From: an uncultured Bacteroidales bacterium | GTDB taxonomy: Bacteria > Bacteroidota > Bacteroidia > Bacteroidales > UBA4417 | Reading direction: 5' to 3' | Assembly: GCA_903917425.1 (NCBI GenBank) | Contig: CAIXAQ010000936.1 | Coordinates: forward strand, 1-10,865 | DNA: 10,865 nt | Shown here: piece by piece, positions 1 to 7,513 of the stretch | Layout of the letters: every line of letters starts with the position of its first letter | How positions within the stretch are numbered: position 1 is the first letter of the stretch | Translations under genes and position numbers: made by a program | Notes under the pieces: generated by a model | The model's input: only the letters and a program-made list of their open reading frames with translations | The model's database searches: none | Told to the model about the DNA's origin: nothing

Positions 1-1548
1 GGCCAATCCGCTTTCATAAATCTGTTTTGCAACTTTTACGGCCACATGAAGTGATACCTTCATTATATCTTTAACCTGCGGATAGATCAATCCTTTTTCA
101 AAATCATCCGGGGTAACCTGCTCAGCAACAGCTTCTGCGGCAGCGATAAACATTTCATCGGTCACTCTTTTTGCCTTGGTAGCATATATGGCAAGGCCCA
201 TGGCAGGGAAAATGAACACATTATTCCCCTGCCCTGGAGTATACGTTCTGCTGTCGATTGTTACGGGTGCAAACGGGCTGCCGCTTGCAAAAACCGCCTT
301 TCCTTTGCTCCATGTATATGCCTGCTCGGCAGTGCATTCCGAATGAGAGGTTGGATTTGAATACGGAAAAATAATCGGCCGCTCATTTACCAGGCTTATG
401 TTTTCGATAACTTGTTGGTTAAATGCTCCACCAACAGTACTTACACCAATAATGGCAGTAGGTTTAACCTGGAGAACAGCATCGGCAAAAATGCTTGTGA
501 AATCGCCCTGGTGAGCAAATTGTTTCTGATAGTCGGCAAGATCGGTTCTTGATTGTACAAGCAATCCGTTTACATCAAACATCCAGATATGCTTTAATGC
601 TTCTTCCCTGCTTAAACCATCCTTCATAAATTTCTGCACCAGCAGGTCAGCAATGCCGAAAGCAGCAGCCCCGGCACCAAGGAATAGAAATTTTTGTTCA
701 ATAAAAGGACGGTTCATTAGCCGGCTGATTGAAATAAAACCGGCGGTTGCAATGGCTGCTGTACCCTGTATATCGTCGTTGTAAGTGCAGACTTTATCGC
801 GGAATTTATTCAGTATGCGGATGGCATCAACTCCTTTAAAATCCTCCCATTGAATACAAATATTGGGGAAGACCTCGTTGATAGCAATGACAAAGGCTTC
901 AATAAAATCATCAAATTCCTTACCGGTAACCCTTTTGTGCTTTAAACCGGGATAAAGAGGATCATTCAGATAGGCTTCGTTATTGGTGCCGGTGTCCAGC
1001 ACAATGGGCAAAGTATATTCAGGAGGAACGCCGGCGCACCCGGTATACAATGCCAGTTTACCTATGGGAATGCCTAACCCGCATATGCCCAGGTCACCCA
1101 GTCCTAAAATTCTTCCCCCGTCAGTGACCACAGTAAAACGAATGTCTTTCTCCGGCCAGTTCCGGAGTATTTCTTTTATACGATTCTTTTGGTCAATCGA
1201 AATAAATAATCCCCTGAGCCGTCGCGAAATATGCCCGAATTTCTCACAGGCTTCGCCAACCGTAGGTGTATACACCAACGGCAGGAATTTTGCCGGATCA
1301 TTCATTACCAGGTTGAAAAACAGCGTCTCATTGGTTTCGAGCAAATTGGTGAGGTAACTATATTTATGGATCGGAAGATCAATCTGGTTAAGTTGTTCAT
1401 TTACACGCAGCATCTGTGTTTCAAGAGTTTCAACCTGGGCAGGGAGCAATCCTTCCAAACCATATTTCTTTCGTTCTTCGATTGTAAACGCGGTTCCTTT
1501 ATTAAGGCGGGGGTTTCGCAACAACTCATACCCGGTGTTTTCTTTCAT
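1..1548 (-). CDS. maeA: NAD(P)-dependent malic enzyme, C-terminus cut by window edge
   Basis: Oxidative decarboxylation of L-malate to pyruvate and CO2 in the cytoplasm. The frame is open from an ATG at 1548 to base 1, giving 516 residues. Long-form malic enzymes are usually about 540-570 residues, so a few tens of C-terminal residues are probably missing. Family landmarks are all present: catalytic Tyr93 in PLVYTPTVGEAC, catalytic Lys164 in GKLALYTG, metal ligands Glu235-Asp236 (IQWEDF) and Asp258/259 (YNDDIQG), the dinucleotide-binding GAGAAAFGIA at 291-300, FPYSNPTSHSE near 394-404, and the substrate-side PGQGNN at 438-443. This is the eukaryote-like/MaeA architecture, not the phosphotransacetylase-fused type. 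I cannot decide NAD versus NADP from sequence alone. It is the last gene of the cluster in this window, 198 bases behind the DASS transporter. No Shine-Dalgarno sequence precedes the start; the ATG was chosen because the usual N-terminal region (NPRLNKGTAFT) follows directly. Confidence 0.95.
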   Translation of the reverse strand, partial: MKENTGYELLRNPRLNKGTAFTIEERKKYGLEGLLPAQVETLETQMLRVNEQLNQIDLPIHKYSYLTNLLETNETLFFNLVMNDPAKFLPLVYTPTVGEACEKFGHISRRLRGLFISIDQKNRIKEILRNWPEKDIRFTVVTDGGRILGLGDLGICGLGIPIGKLALYTGCAGVPPEYTLPIVLDTGTNNEAYLNDPLYPGLKHKRVTGKEFDDFIEAFVIAINEVFPNICIQWEDFKGVDAIRILNKFRDKVCTYNDDIQGTAAIATAGFISISRLMNRPFIEQKFLFLGAGAAAFGIADLLVQKFMKDGLSREEALKHIWMFDVNGLLVQSRTDLADYQKQFAHQGDFTSIFADAVLQVKPTAIIGVSTVGGAFNQQVIENISLVNERPIIFPYSNPTSHSECTAEQAYTWSKGKAVFASGSPFAPVTIDSRTYTPGQGNNVFIFPAMGLAIYATKAKRVTDEMFIAAAEAVAEQVTPDDFEKGLIYPQVKDIMKVSLHVAVKVAKQIYESGLA

Positions 1549-1586
1549 GCTTATGTGGTTTTTGCTTTGAATTAAATCAATTATTT

Positions 1587-1736
1587 TAGTGCTTAGAGGT
1601 TAGTGCATAGTGCTCGGTGCCAAGTGATCAGTGCCCAGTGGTTGGTATACTTTGTTTTTCATTAGGGTGGCTATAAAATTTTATCAAGCTTGTTAAATTT
1701 GATGCTTAGCACTATGCCACCCAGCACTCTGCACTT
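1587..1736. repeat. Degenerate 7-base tandem array (AGTGC core) with inverted arm
   Basis: Eight consecutive 7-base units run from 1587 to 1642 on the plus strand, for example TAGTGCT, TAGTGCA, CGGTGCC and CAGTGCC. After an AT-rich spacer the same motif returns on the opposite strand at about 1701-1736, read there as AAGTGCA, GAGTGCT, GGGTGGC and then ATAGTGC. Perfect inverted pairs include 1605-1614 with 1708-1717 (GCATAGTGCT) and 1665-1671 with 1716-1722 (GGGTGGC). The spacer has a central CAAGCTTG palindrome at 1685-1692 flanked by AAATTT on both sides. The array fills the gap between the DASS stop and the malic enzyme start. No T-run follows the stems on the minus strand, so it is not a standard intrinsic terminator. 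Confidence 0.85.
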
Positions 1737-1746
1737 TTTAATGGAA

Positions 1747-3135
1747 TCAGGAAATAAGCATGACCCAGAGAACTATCAGCGCTGGTCCCACCAATCCTAT
1801 TAAAGAGCCTCCTATTCTCAGATCTTTCTGTTCAATCATTCCTGTGCTGTACGCAATTGCATTTGGAGGTGTAGAAACAGGAAGGAATAAGGCTGTGGAT
1901 GCTGATAGTCCAATGATCATAGCTACTTCGATGCTATATTGTGGCAAAATTGCCATCCCCAGAGGGATAAGAACTGTGGCAGTAGCAGTATTACTCATGA
2001 TATTGGAAAACAGCATGGTAGCATATGCCAGCAGGAAGAAGAACACAAGGTGCGGCACATTCAATGTAGCTATTTTACCTGCATATAAATCGAGCAATCC
2101 GGTTTGTTGCAGTCCCGTACCTAATGCCAGACCTCCGGCTACCAGTATAAGGGTGTCCCAGCCGATAGCACGGATATCCTCACCTTTCAGTATTCCTGTA
2201 AGAGTAAGGAATACCAGCGGAACTGCCGAAACTGCTGCTGCTGGCAGATTATGAATAGGGCTGGTAAGCCATAAGATAAGCGTTACCGAAAGTATGATAG
2301 TCACGGTGAGACGTTTTATCCGGAAATCGCTGCTCACAGTATTTTTTTCAGCGATAATCTCGTCAAGCGAGATCATTTCTTCCTTTTTCATAAAAAGCTT
2401 GACAAGCACCCACCAGGCCGCCAAGGTTAAAAAAATAGATACCGGTATTCCATAATACATCCATGTTACAAAATCCATAGGATGCCCGGCTGTTATGAGA
2501 GCTCCTACCGCAATAGCATTCGGCGGGCTTCCAATGAGTGTTCCCATGCCTCCTGTAGTAGCTGCTATGGGTATACCCAAAATGAGCGCTTTCCCTGCAG
2601 GCGATCCCTTGCCCAGTTTCAGAAGCAATGGCATCAATGCTGCTATTACCATGGCCGTAGTTGCTGTATTGGAAATAAGCATTGAAAAAGCCATCGTAAC
2701 CAACATCAGGCCGAACATAATATGTTTTGGATTTGTCCCGCATACTTTCATCGTGATCTTAATCAGGTCGGCATCCAGTTTTGTTTTGGTCATGGCCGAA
2801 GCCAGGAAAAAACCACCCATCATCAGCCAGATCACACTGCTCGAGAAGGTATTTACATAAATCTTTACATCCATCGGAGTGGACGTAAACAACTCGTAAC
2901 CCAGCGTGAAGACAAGGTAAGCTATGATGAACAAACCGACTGCAAATGGCGGAACGGCTTCAGTAAGCCATAACCCGACTGAAAAAACAAGCAGGAACAG
3001 TACATAGGTTTGCGCCCGGGTGAATGAGGGTTCACGAACCAAAACAGTTATAACCAGGGCCACCAGTAAAGAAGCAAGGAAATAAAACAGCTGTTTGTAT
3101 TTATTAAAAACTGAACTCAGATTTTTGACTTCCAT
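1747..3135 (-). CDS. DASS/SLC13-family anion:sodium symporter
   Basis: A 462-residue inner-membrane transporter of the divalent anion:Na+ symporter (DASS, SLC13) family, which carries C4-dicarboxylates, citrate or sulfate with sodium. The two family-defining Ser-Asn-Thr motifs are at 155-157 (SNTATTA) and 381-383 (SNTATAT). Each is followed by a Pro-Pro-Asn loop, GSPPNAIA at 202-209 and STPPNAIA at 421-428, as expected for the inverted-repeat fold. Hydrophobic segments fill the rest, and a charged cytoplasmic stretch lies near 248-275. Length matches the family. Context (Dcu exchanger, aspartase, malic enzyme) suggests a dicarboxylate such as succinate, malate or fumarate, but the substrate cannot be read from the sequence. 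Start at 3135 is the ATG of MEVKNLSS, just before the first membrane segment. It lies 235 bases behind the porin and could have its own promoter, though I see no convincing -7 box. Confidence 0.93.
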   Translation of the reverse strand: MEVKNLSSVFNKYKQLFYFLASLLVALVITVLVREPSFTRAQTYVLFLLVFSVGLWLTEAVPPFAVGLFIIAYLVFTLGYELFTSTPMDVKIYVNTFSSSVIWLMMGGFFLASAMTKTKLDADLIKITMKVCGTNPKHIMFGLMLVTMAFSMLISNTATTAMVIAALMPLLLKLGKGSPAGKALILGIPIAATTGGMGTLIGSPPNAIAVGALITAGHPMDFVTWMYYGIPVSIFLTLAAWWVLVKLFMKKEEMISLDEIIAEKNTVSSDFRIKRLTVTIILSVTLILWLTSPIHNLPAAAVSAVPLVFLTLTGILKGEDIRAIGWDTLILVAGGLALGTGLQQTGLLDLYAGKIATLNVPHLVFFFLLAYATMLFSNIMSNTATATVLIPLGMAILPQYSIEVAMIIGLSASTALFLPVSTPPNAIAYSTGMIEQKDLRIGGSLIGLVGPALIVLWVMLIS

Positions 3136-3173
3136 ATACTTGATTTTTATGATGTCTTATTTTGTTTCCCTAA

Positions 3174-3307
3174 AGATGTCGGATGTCAATTCAAAACCAA
3201 TCGCAGCGTATCTTCTATGAACAGATGATTAGATAGGATTTTTAACTACTGCCTTAAAGATGCCGGAAGCAGTATAATTGAAGATAAAAGTCAAAGCAGA
3301 TGTCGGA
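3174..3307 (+). repeat. Three dispersed copies of AGATGYCGGA
   Basis: The 235-base gap between the porin stop and the DASS start contains AGATGTCGGA at 3174-3183, AGATGCCGGA at 3258-3267 and AGATGTCGGA at 3298-3307. AATT follows each copy within about 15 bases. The first copy also reads as two 7-base units, GATGTCG then GATGTCA. These may be regulator sites or the remains of a 7-base array like those elsewhere in this cluster. No gene and no clear promoter is visible in this gap. Confidence 0.4.
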
Positions 3308-3370
3308 AATTGAGCTTTTACCTATATTTCAATACTGCCACAGGCTAACCAAACATCAACCATTTGTACA

Positions 3371-4579
3371 CTAGAATATTCCAAGGGGTGAAACAAATCC
3401 TATGGAAATTCTTCCTTTATTTGTATCTACAGCATTAATCTGCTCTTTTGCATAGTCAGAATACTTGTACGATCTCCCAACCCAGTTAACAAAGAAACGC
3501 AGGTTCAGGTCTTTGAAAGGATAGTATTCAAAAGTCGGGATAATTCCATATGCTGTCCGGAAGTCGTCAGTAGTTTTGCCCGGATAGGAACTATCGGTCC
3601 ATTTTGCAATATCCACCATTCCTACCAGAGCAAGATTTATTTTTGGATTTACCCTGTAGTACATATGCAGCCAATGCCCTATATACAATGTATTTGGAAG
3701 GGCATACTGGTATTCCGATAATGCGTTCACCTGTTCGCTGATGATACCGGTACGGTCCAGTTCTTCCTGGCTCCATTTAAAGTCGTATTCAACAGTAAAT
3801 TTGCCGAGTTTTAACTGGTTACCCAAAGCAATATAATTCATACCTGCCGGCTCATCCAGTTTAGTATTTTTGGCTTCGTTATGATAGGCAAACGACCAGA
3901 TGGTATTGAATTTACCGTCGAAGAAACTTCCACGCCAGTTCGCAATAAATGCAAGCGGTAATTTTGATTCCTCAAAATTTGGTTGTGAACCGTATAATTC
4001 GTTGAATGTTTTTGTCCTGGAATCAAGCACCTGGAATGTAAACTGGTGTTTTGAACTGGCTGTATAACTCAAGCCTACCCCTGTAAGGAAATTATCGGCA
4101 TATTCGATAATGTCGGAGTATTCGTAAATGTCGATGGGGTTGTAATCAAACTCGTAAGCCCCCCAGTCGGCACACATTTTGCCGGCTGAGATGCTGAACT
4201 TTTTACTCATATCCATCCGTATGAAAGCCAGGTCGGTCGAACGGCTGATGCCATCAACCGATTGGGGTTCCTGCGCCCTGGTATAACGGTCGCGGAAACG
4301 GAAGTATACCTTATCATGGATTTTACCCTTTATTTCCAGCCTGAACTGTTCAATGTTAAACTTCGAACCGGTATACTCACCATCCTGGTACTCATTCCGA
4401 AAAGCAAAACGGGTGTTTGCTATCATACTCATATTCTTCAGAAGGTTTTGTTTTTCTGCCGGGATGAGCGTTTTGAAATAGGTTGTATCTCCTGCCTGTG
4501 GTTCTCTGTACTGGGCCTTGATTACAGTTGGCAGAAACAGGAGCGCAAGTATCCATATTTTATAACAGATTGCTTTCAT
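3371..4579 (-). CDS. Outer-membrane porin, OprO/OprP-like
   Basis: A 402-residue protein with a signal peptide (hydrophobic core at residues 8-20, probable cleavage after IKA at 22) and an amphipathic beta-strand pattern throughout. Strand-like stretches include FNIEQFRLEIKGKI and KVYFRFRDRYTR near residues 74-100. The C-terminus is a terminal Phe (SPLGIF), the usual outer-membrane assembly signal. Overall features resemble the Bacteroidota porins grouped with the phosphate-selective porin O/P family. The family name does not fix the substrate: next to asparaginase, aspartase and two anion transporters, passage of acidic amino acids or dicarboxylates is a reasonable inference. Its ATG lies 17 bases after the asparaginase stop, so the two genes are almost certainly co-transcribed. 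Other beta-barrel families remain possible. Confidence 0.78.
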   Translation of the reverse strand: MKAICYKIWILALLFLPTVIKAQYREPQAGDTTYFKTLIPAEKQNLLKNMSMIANTRFAFRNEYQDGEYTGSKFNIEQFRLEIKGKIHDKVYFRFRDRYTRAQEPQSVDGISRSTDLAFIRMDMSKKFSISAGKMCADWGAYEFDYNPIDIYEYSDIIEYADNFLTGVGLSYTASSKHQFTFQVLDSRTKTFNELYGSQPNFEESKLPLAFIANWRGSFFDGKFNTIWSFAYHNEAKNTKLDEPAGMNYIALGNQLKLGKFTVEYDFKWSQEELDRTGIISEQVNALSEYQYALPNTLYIGHWLHMYYRVNPKINLALVGMVDIAKWTDSSYPGKTTDDFRTAYGIIPTFEYYPFKDLNLRFFVNWVGRSYKYSDYAKEQINAVDTNKGRISIGFVSPLGIF

Positions 4580-4596
4580 AGCCTGGGATTAACGGG

Positions 4597-5670
4597 TTAG
4601 TATTCAAGAAATAGTTTCTGCATATCATCCCAGGAACGTTTCTTCTGCAAGGCAACCATTAAAAGTACTCTTGATTTCTGTGGGTTCAGTTCGCCACCGC
4701 AAATGGTGCCGAATTCTTTATCGTTAACTTCTCCATTAACCAGGACAGTTCCTATCGGAACACGCGAACACCTTACAACCCAGATTCCAGCTTTTGCTGC
4801 TTTTTTTGCTGCTGCCAGTGTTCCGGCATTCATATTCCCGTCGCCTACACCGGCAATTACGATTCCTTTTGCTCCGGCCTTTACCATGATGTCAATTAAA
4901 TCTGACGACATGTCGGCACATCCGTAAACTATATCCACGCGAGGTAATTCCTTTGCACCTTCAACAGTAAATTCACTTGTGATCGTATTCAGCCCGTGAG
5001 GTTTATGGAAAAATGACACATCACCAAAGCTTACTGATCCTATCATGCCTTCTTCGGGTGACTGGAAGGTTTGAACCGGCGTAGTCATCATCTTTTTTAC
5101 ATTATGAGCCGAATGAATTTCGTCGTTCATCACCACCATCACTCCGTAGCCTTTTGCTTTAGGGCTGGCGGCCACGGCCACAGCGTTGTATAGGTTCAGA
5201 GGACCTTCAGCGCTTAAAGCAGTGGACGGACGCATAGATCCAGTTAAGACTACCGGTTTATCGCTTTTCACAACGAGGTTAAGAAAAAAGGCTGTTTCTT
5301 CCTGGGTATCAGTTCCGTGGGTAATCACGATTCCATCCACATTTTTATCAGCCAATAGTTCGTTGATCCGCTTTGCCAGTGTGAGCCATACTGCAACATT
5401 CATATCCTGTGAACCAACGTTGGCAGTTTGTTCACCTTTCAGATTAGCCAATGTCCTGATATTCGGAACGGCATCGATCATAGCCTCAATTTTAACCTGG
5501 CCCGAGGTATAAGCGGATCCTGTTGAACTTGCGCCGGCACCGGCAATGGTTCCCCCGGTAGCAAGGACCATGATATTGGGAAGTTTTTTGTCCTGCCCGT
5601 TGGCGATTATACTCATGATAAGCAATAGAGCAACCAATGTGCTTTTAATTGAGAATGCGATCTGTTTCAT
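4597..5670 (-). CDS. ansB: Type II (periplasmic) L-asparaginase
   Basis: Hydrolyses L-asparagine to L-aspartate and ammonia. The protein has 357 residues with an N-terminal signal peptide (about residues 1-25, ending IIANGQ), so it should act in the periplasm. Both asparaginase signatures are present: ATGGTIAG at 37-44 with nucleophile Thr41, and the second active-site region with HGTDT at 118-122 (Thr120, Asp121). Other expected residues are Tyr54 on the flexible lid, Ser87 in GSQD, and a lysine in NVKK (Lys193) matching the catalytic Lys162 of the E. coli enzyme. Length fits the family once the leader is removed. It sits 17 bases upstream of the porin gene and 351 bases downstream of aspA, whose substrate it makes. 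No Shine-Dalgarno sequence precedes the ATG. Confidence in the family is very high; the periplasmic location is inferred from the leader. Confidence 0.96.
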   Translation of the reverse strand: MKQIAFSIKSTLVALLLIMSIIANGQDKKLPNIMVLATGGTIAGAGASSTGSAYTSGQVKIEAMIDAVPNIRTLANLKGEQTANVGSQDMNVAVWLTLAKRINELLADKNVDGIVITHGTDTQEETAFFLNLVVKSDKPVVLTGSMRPSTALSAEGPLNLYNAVAVAASPKAKGYGVMVVMNDEIHSAHNVKKMMTTPVQTFQSPEEGMIGSVSFGDVSFFHKPHGLNTITSEFTVEGAKELPRVDIVYGCADMSSDLIDIMVKAGAKGIVIAGVGDGNMNAGTLAAAKKAAKAGIWVVRCSRVPIGTVLVNGEVNDKEFGTICGGELNPQKSRVLLMVALQKKRSWDDMQKLFLEY

Positions 5671-5748
5671 AGTTTTAAATTTAAAGGTTAGTTTTAAAGG
5701 TTTTGACTGTTGTTTGTGGTATTATTTTCTTGTTTATCAGGTGGGTTG

Positions 5749-5971
5749 GAAGTCAGAAGACAGAAGACAGAAGACAGTAGTCAGAAGACGGAAGTCAGAA
5801 GACGGAAGTCAGAAGATAGAAGACAGAAGACAGAAGGCAGAAGACGGAAGACGGAAGTCAGAAGACAGAAAGAAGGCAGAAGACAGAAGCAAATGGAGCA
5901 TTTTTCAGGTTTAATCTAATCGTACTGTCAGAGTAATTTATTTGCAAAATCAACTTCCGGCTTCAGTCTTC
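5749..5971. repeat. Degenerate 7-base tandem array (GAAGWCR) with inverted arm
   Basis: Seventeen uninterrupted 7-base units run from 5749 to 5867, mostly GAAGACA, GAAGTCA or GAAGACG. A 4-base slip follows, then three more units to 5892. After an AT-rich spacer, 5951-5971 holds exactly three units on the opposite strand (GAAGACT, GAAGCCG, GAAGTTG). A further perfect inverted pair, TTTAATCT at 5910-5917 and AGATTAAA at 5977-5984, brackets the spacer and the inverted arm. The array lies in the 351-base gap between aspA and ansB. The plus-strand reading frames through it encode only low-complexity SEDRRQK-like repeats and are not genes. I see no convincing promoter in the gap, although one for ansB could be hidden here. 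Confidence 0.93.
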
Positions 5972-6021
5972 CGGCCAGATTAAAAATGTATTTTTCACAT
6001 TCCAGGCTGACCTCTGTTTCG

Positions 6022-7479
6022 CTATTTCTGCCCGGTCATAGCAGCCGGATCTAATAGTTTTGTAATCTGATCTTCAGTCAGTAATTTCTTTTCACGGATC
6101 AACTCAAGGATTCCTTTATTGGTCTGAAGGGCTTCTTTTGCCAGTTCGGTGGTTTTCTCATATCCAAGCACTGGGTTCAAAGCAGTAACAATTCCTACAC
6201 TGCGATCGATATAATGTTTCATCACATCTTCGTTGGCGGTAATACCGTCGATGCAGTTTTTCCTGAACAGGGGCATTGATTTGAAAAATATGGCCTGCGA
6301 TTCCATTATGGCAATGGCAACAACCGGCTCATAGGCATTCAGTTGCAGAAGTCCGTCACGCGAAGCAACTGTAACCGTAACATCATTACCGATAGCTTTG
6401 TAACATATCTGGTTCATCAGTTCAGGCATTACAGGATTAACTTTACCCGGCATAATAGATGATCCAGGCTGAAGCGGTGGTAAGTTGATTTCGAAAATTC
6501 CGGTACGCGGTCCTGATGCAAGGAAGATTAAATCGCTGCTGATTTTAGACAAGGTAACAGCCAGGTTTTTATACGCCGAAGAGAACAACACAAACCCCTG
6601 CATACTGCTGGTTGCGCCAATCAGGTCTTTAGCCAACACAATGGGTTTCCCTGTAATTTTGGCAAGCTGAGCTGCGCATTTTAAATCATAACCCGGTGTT
6701 GCTGTTATCCCGGTGCCAATAGCAGTAGCTCCCATATTTACCTGGCACAGGTAGGCTTCGGCATCGCGAAGGGCTCCGATAGCATCATCAAGCTGTGCCC
6801 CGAAAGCATGAAACTCCTGTCCCAGTGTCATGGGCACTGCGTCCTGTCCTTCGGTTCGCCCCATTTTCAAAAACTTATTAAACTCATCTCCTTTTTTATG
6901 GAACGATTGCGAGAGCAATTCAGCTTCCTTCACAACCTTGTCGTTATGCAATAACAAGGCAACATGAATAGCTGTGGGATATACATCGTTTGTCGACTGG
7001 CCCATGTTTAAATCATCATGGGGTTCAAGATATTGATACTCCCCTTTCTTATGACCACCCATTTCCAGCCCTATGTTTGCCAATACCTCATTGGCATTCA
7101 TGTTGGCAGATGTTCCGGCACCACCCTGGTACAGGTCAGTCAAAAACTGGTCATGATATTTGCCATCAATCACCGCCTTACAGGCTTTTTCAATCATGTC
7201 GAGCCTGTCTTTCTTCATCCTGCCAACTTCTGTGTTAGCGCGTGCAGCAGCCAGTTTTACCATGGCATATGCCCTTACATAATCCGGGTAGAAATTTGTT
7301 TTTACCCCGCTTACCTGGAAGTTTTCCAGCGCCCGCATGGTTTGAACACCATAATAGGCATCAGCCGGAATCTGTTTTTCACCCAACAAGTCTTTCTCCG
7401 TCCGGAATTGCTGAGCATAGGAACTCAATCCAAGTGAAAAAGCTGCTGCAAGCAATAAAATTTTCGAAACATTTTTCAT
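6022..7479 (-). CDS. aspA: Aspartate ammonia-lyase with N-terminal signal peptide
   Basis: Deaminates L-aspartate to fumarate and ammonia; member of the aspartase/fumarase superfamily. Of 485 residues, 1-22 form a typical signal peptide (positive start, hydrophobic core, SYA cleavage site before QQ). No ATG lies between the leader and the conserved start of the mature enzyme (DLLGEKQIPADAYYG, 30-44), so the leader must be translated. Landmarks: GGAGTS at 119-124, QSTND at 161-165, GRTEGQDAVPMTLGQEF at 207-223, and the mobile catalytic loop GSSIMPGKVNP at 339-349 (Ser341, Lys346). The VPMTLGQEF and NPVMPELMNQ contexts favour aspartase over class II fumarase. Position 210 is Glu where E. coli AspA has Gln and fumarase has His. 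The start lies 34 bases behind the Dcu stop, suggesting one transcript. The leader implies periplasmic fumarate production beside the Dcu carrier. Confidence 0.93.
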   Translation of the reverse strand: MKNVSKILLLAAAFSLGLSSYAQQFRTEKDLLGEKQIPADAYYGVQTMRALENFQVSGVKTNFYPDYVRAYAMVKLAAARANTEVGRMKKDRLDMIEKACKAVIDGKYHDQFLTDLYQGGAGTSANMNANEVLANIGLEMGGHKKGEYQYLEPHDDLNMGQSTNDVYPTAIHVALLLHNDKVVKEAELLSQSFHKKGDEFNKFLKMGRTEGQDAVPMTLGQEFHAFGAQLDDAIGALRDAEAYLCQVNMGATAIGTGITATPGYDLKCAAQLAKITGKPIVLAKDLIGATSSMQGFVLFSSAYKNLAVTLSKISSDLIFLASGPRTGIFEINLPPLQPGSSIMPGKVNPVMPELMNQICYKAIGNDVTVTVASRDGLLQLNAYEPVVAIAIMESQAIFFKSMPLFRKNCIDGITANEDVMKHYIDRSVGIVTALNPVLGYEKTTELAKEALQTNKGILELIREKKLLTEDQITKLLDPAAMTGQK

Positions 7480-7513
7480 GCGTTTACTGTTTAGTTGTTT
7501 ATAATAAATTGAT

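Noticed and set aside
983..1575. Two plus-strand open frames inside the malic enzyme region
   Set aside because: They lie antisense to a frame with every malic enzyme motif and their translations show no domain-like pattern.
5676..5683. TAAATTTA as a -7 box for ansB
   Set aside because: It is so close to the ATG that the message would be essentially leaderless, and no matching -33 box is seen.
5749..5892. CRISPR array
   Set aside because: Units are 7 bases with no spacers of constant length and no cas genes nearby.
5546..5919. Plus-strand open frames encoding repeated SEDRRQK-like residues
   Set aside because: The repeats simply reflect the 7-base DNA array read in triplet frame (21 bases, 7 residues); part of the longer frame is antisense to ansB.
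6022..7479. Class II fumarase (FumC) instead of aspartase
   Set aside because: The catalytic loop is shared, but VPMTLGQEF, NPVMPELMNQ and the overall match to E. coli AspA favour aspartase; fumarase has His in the GRT motif.
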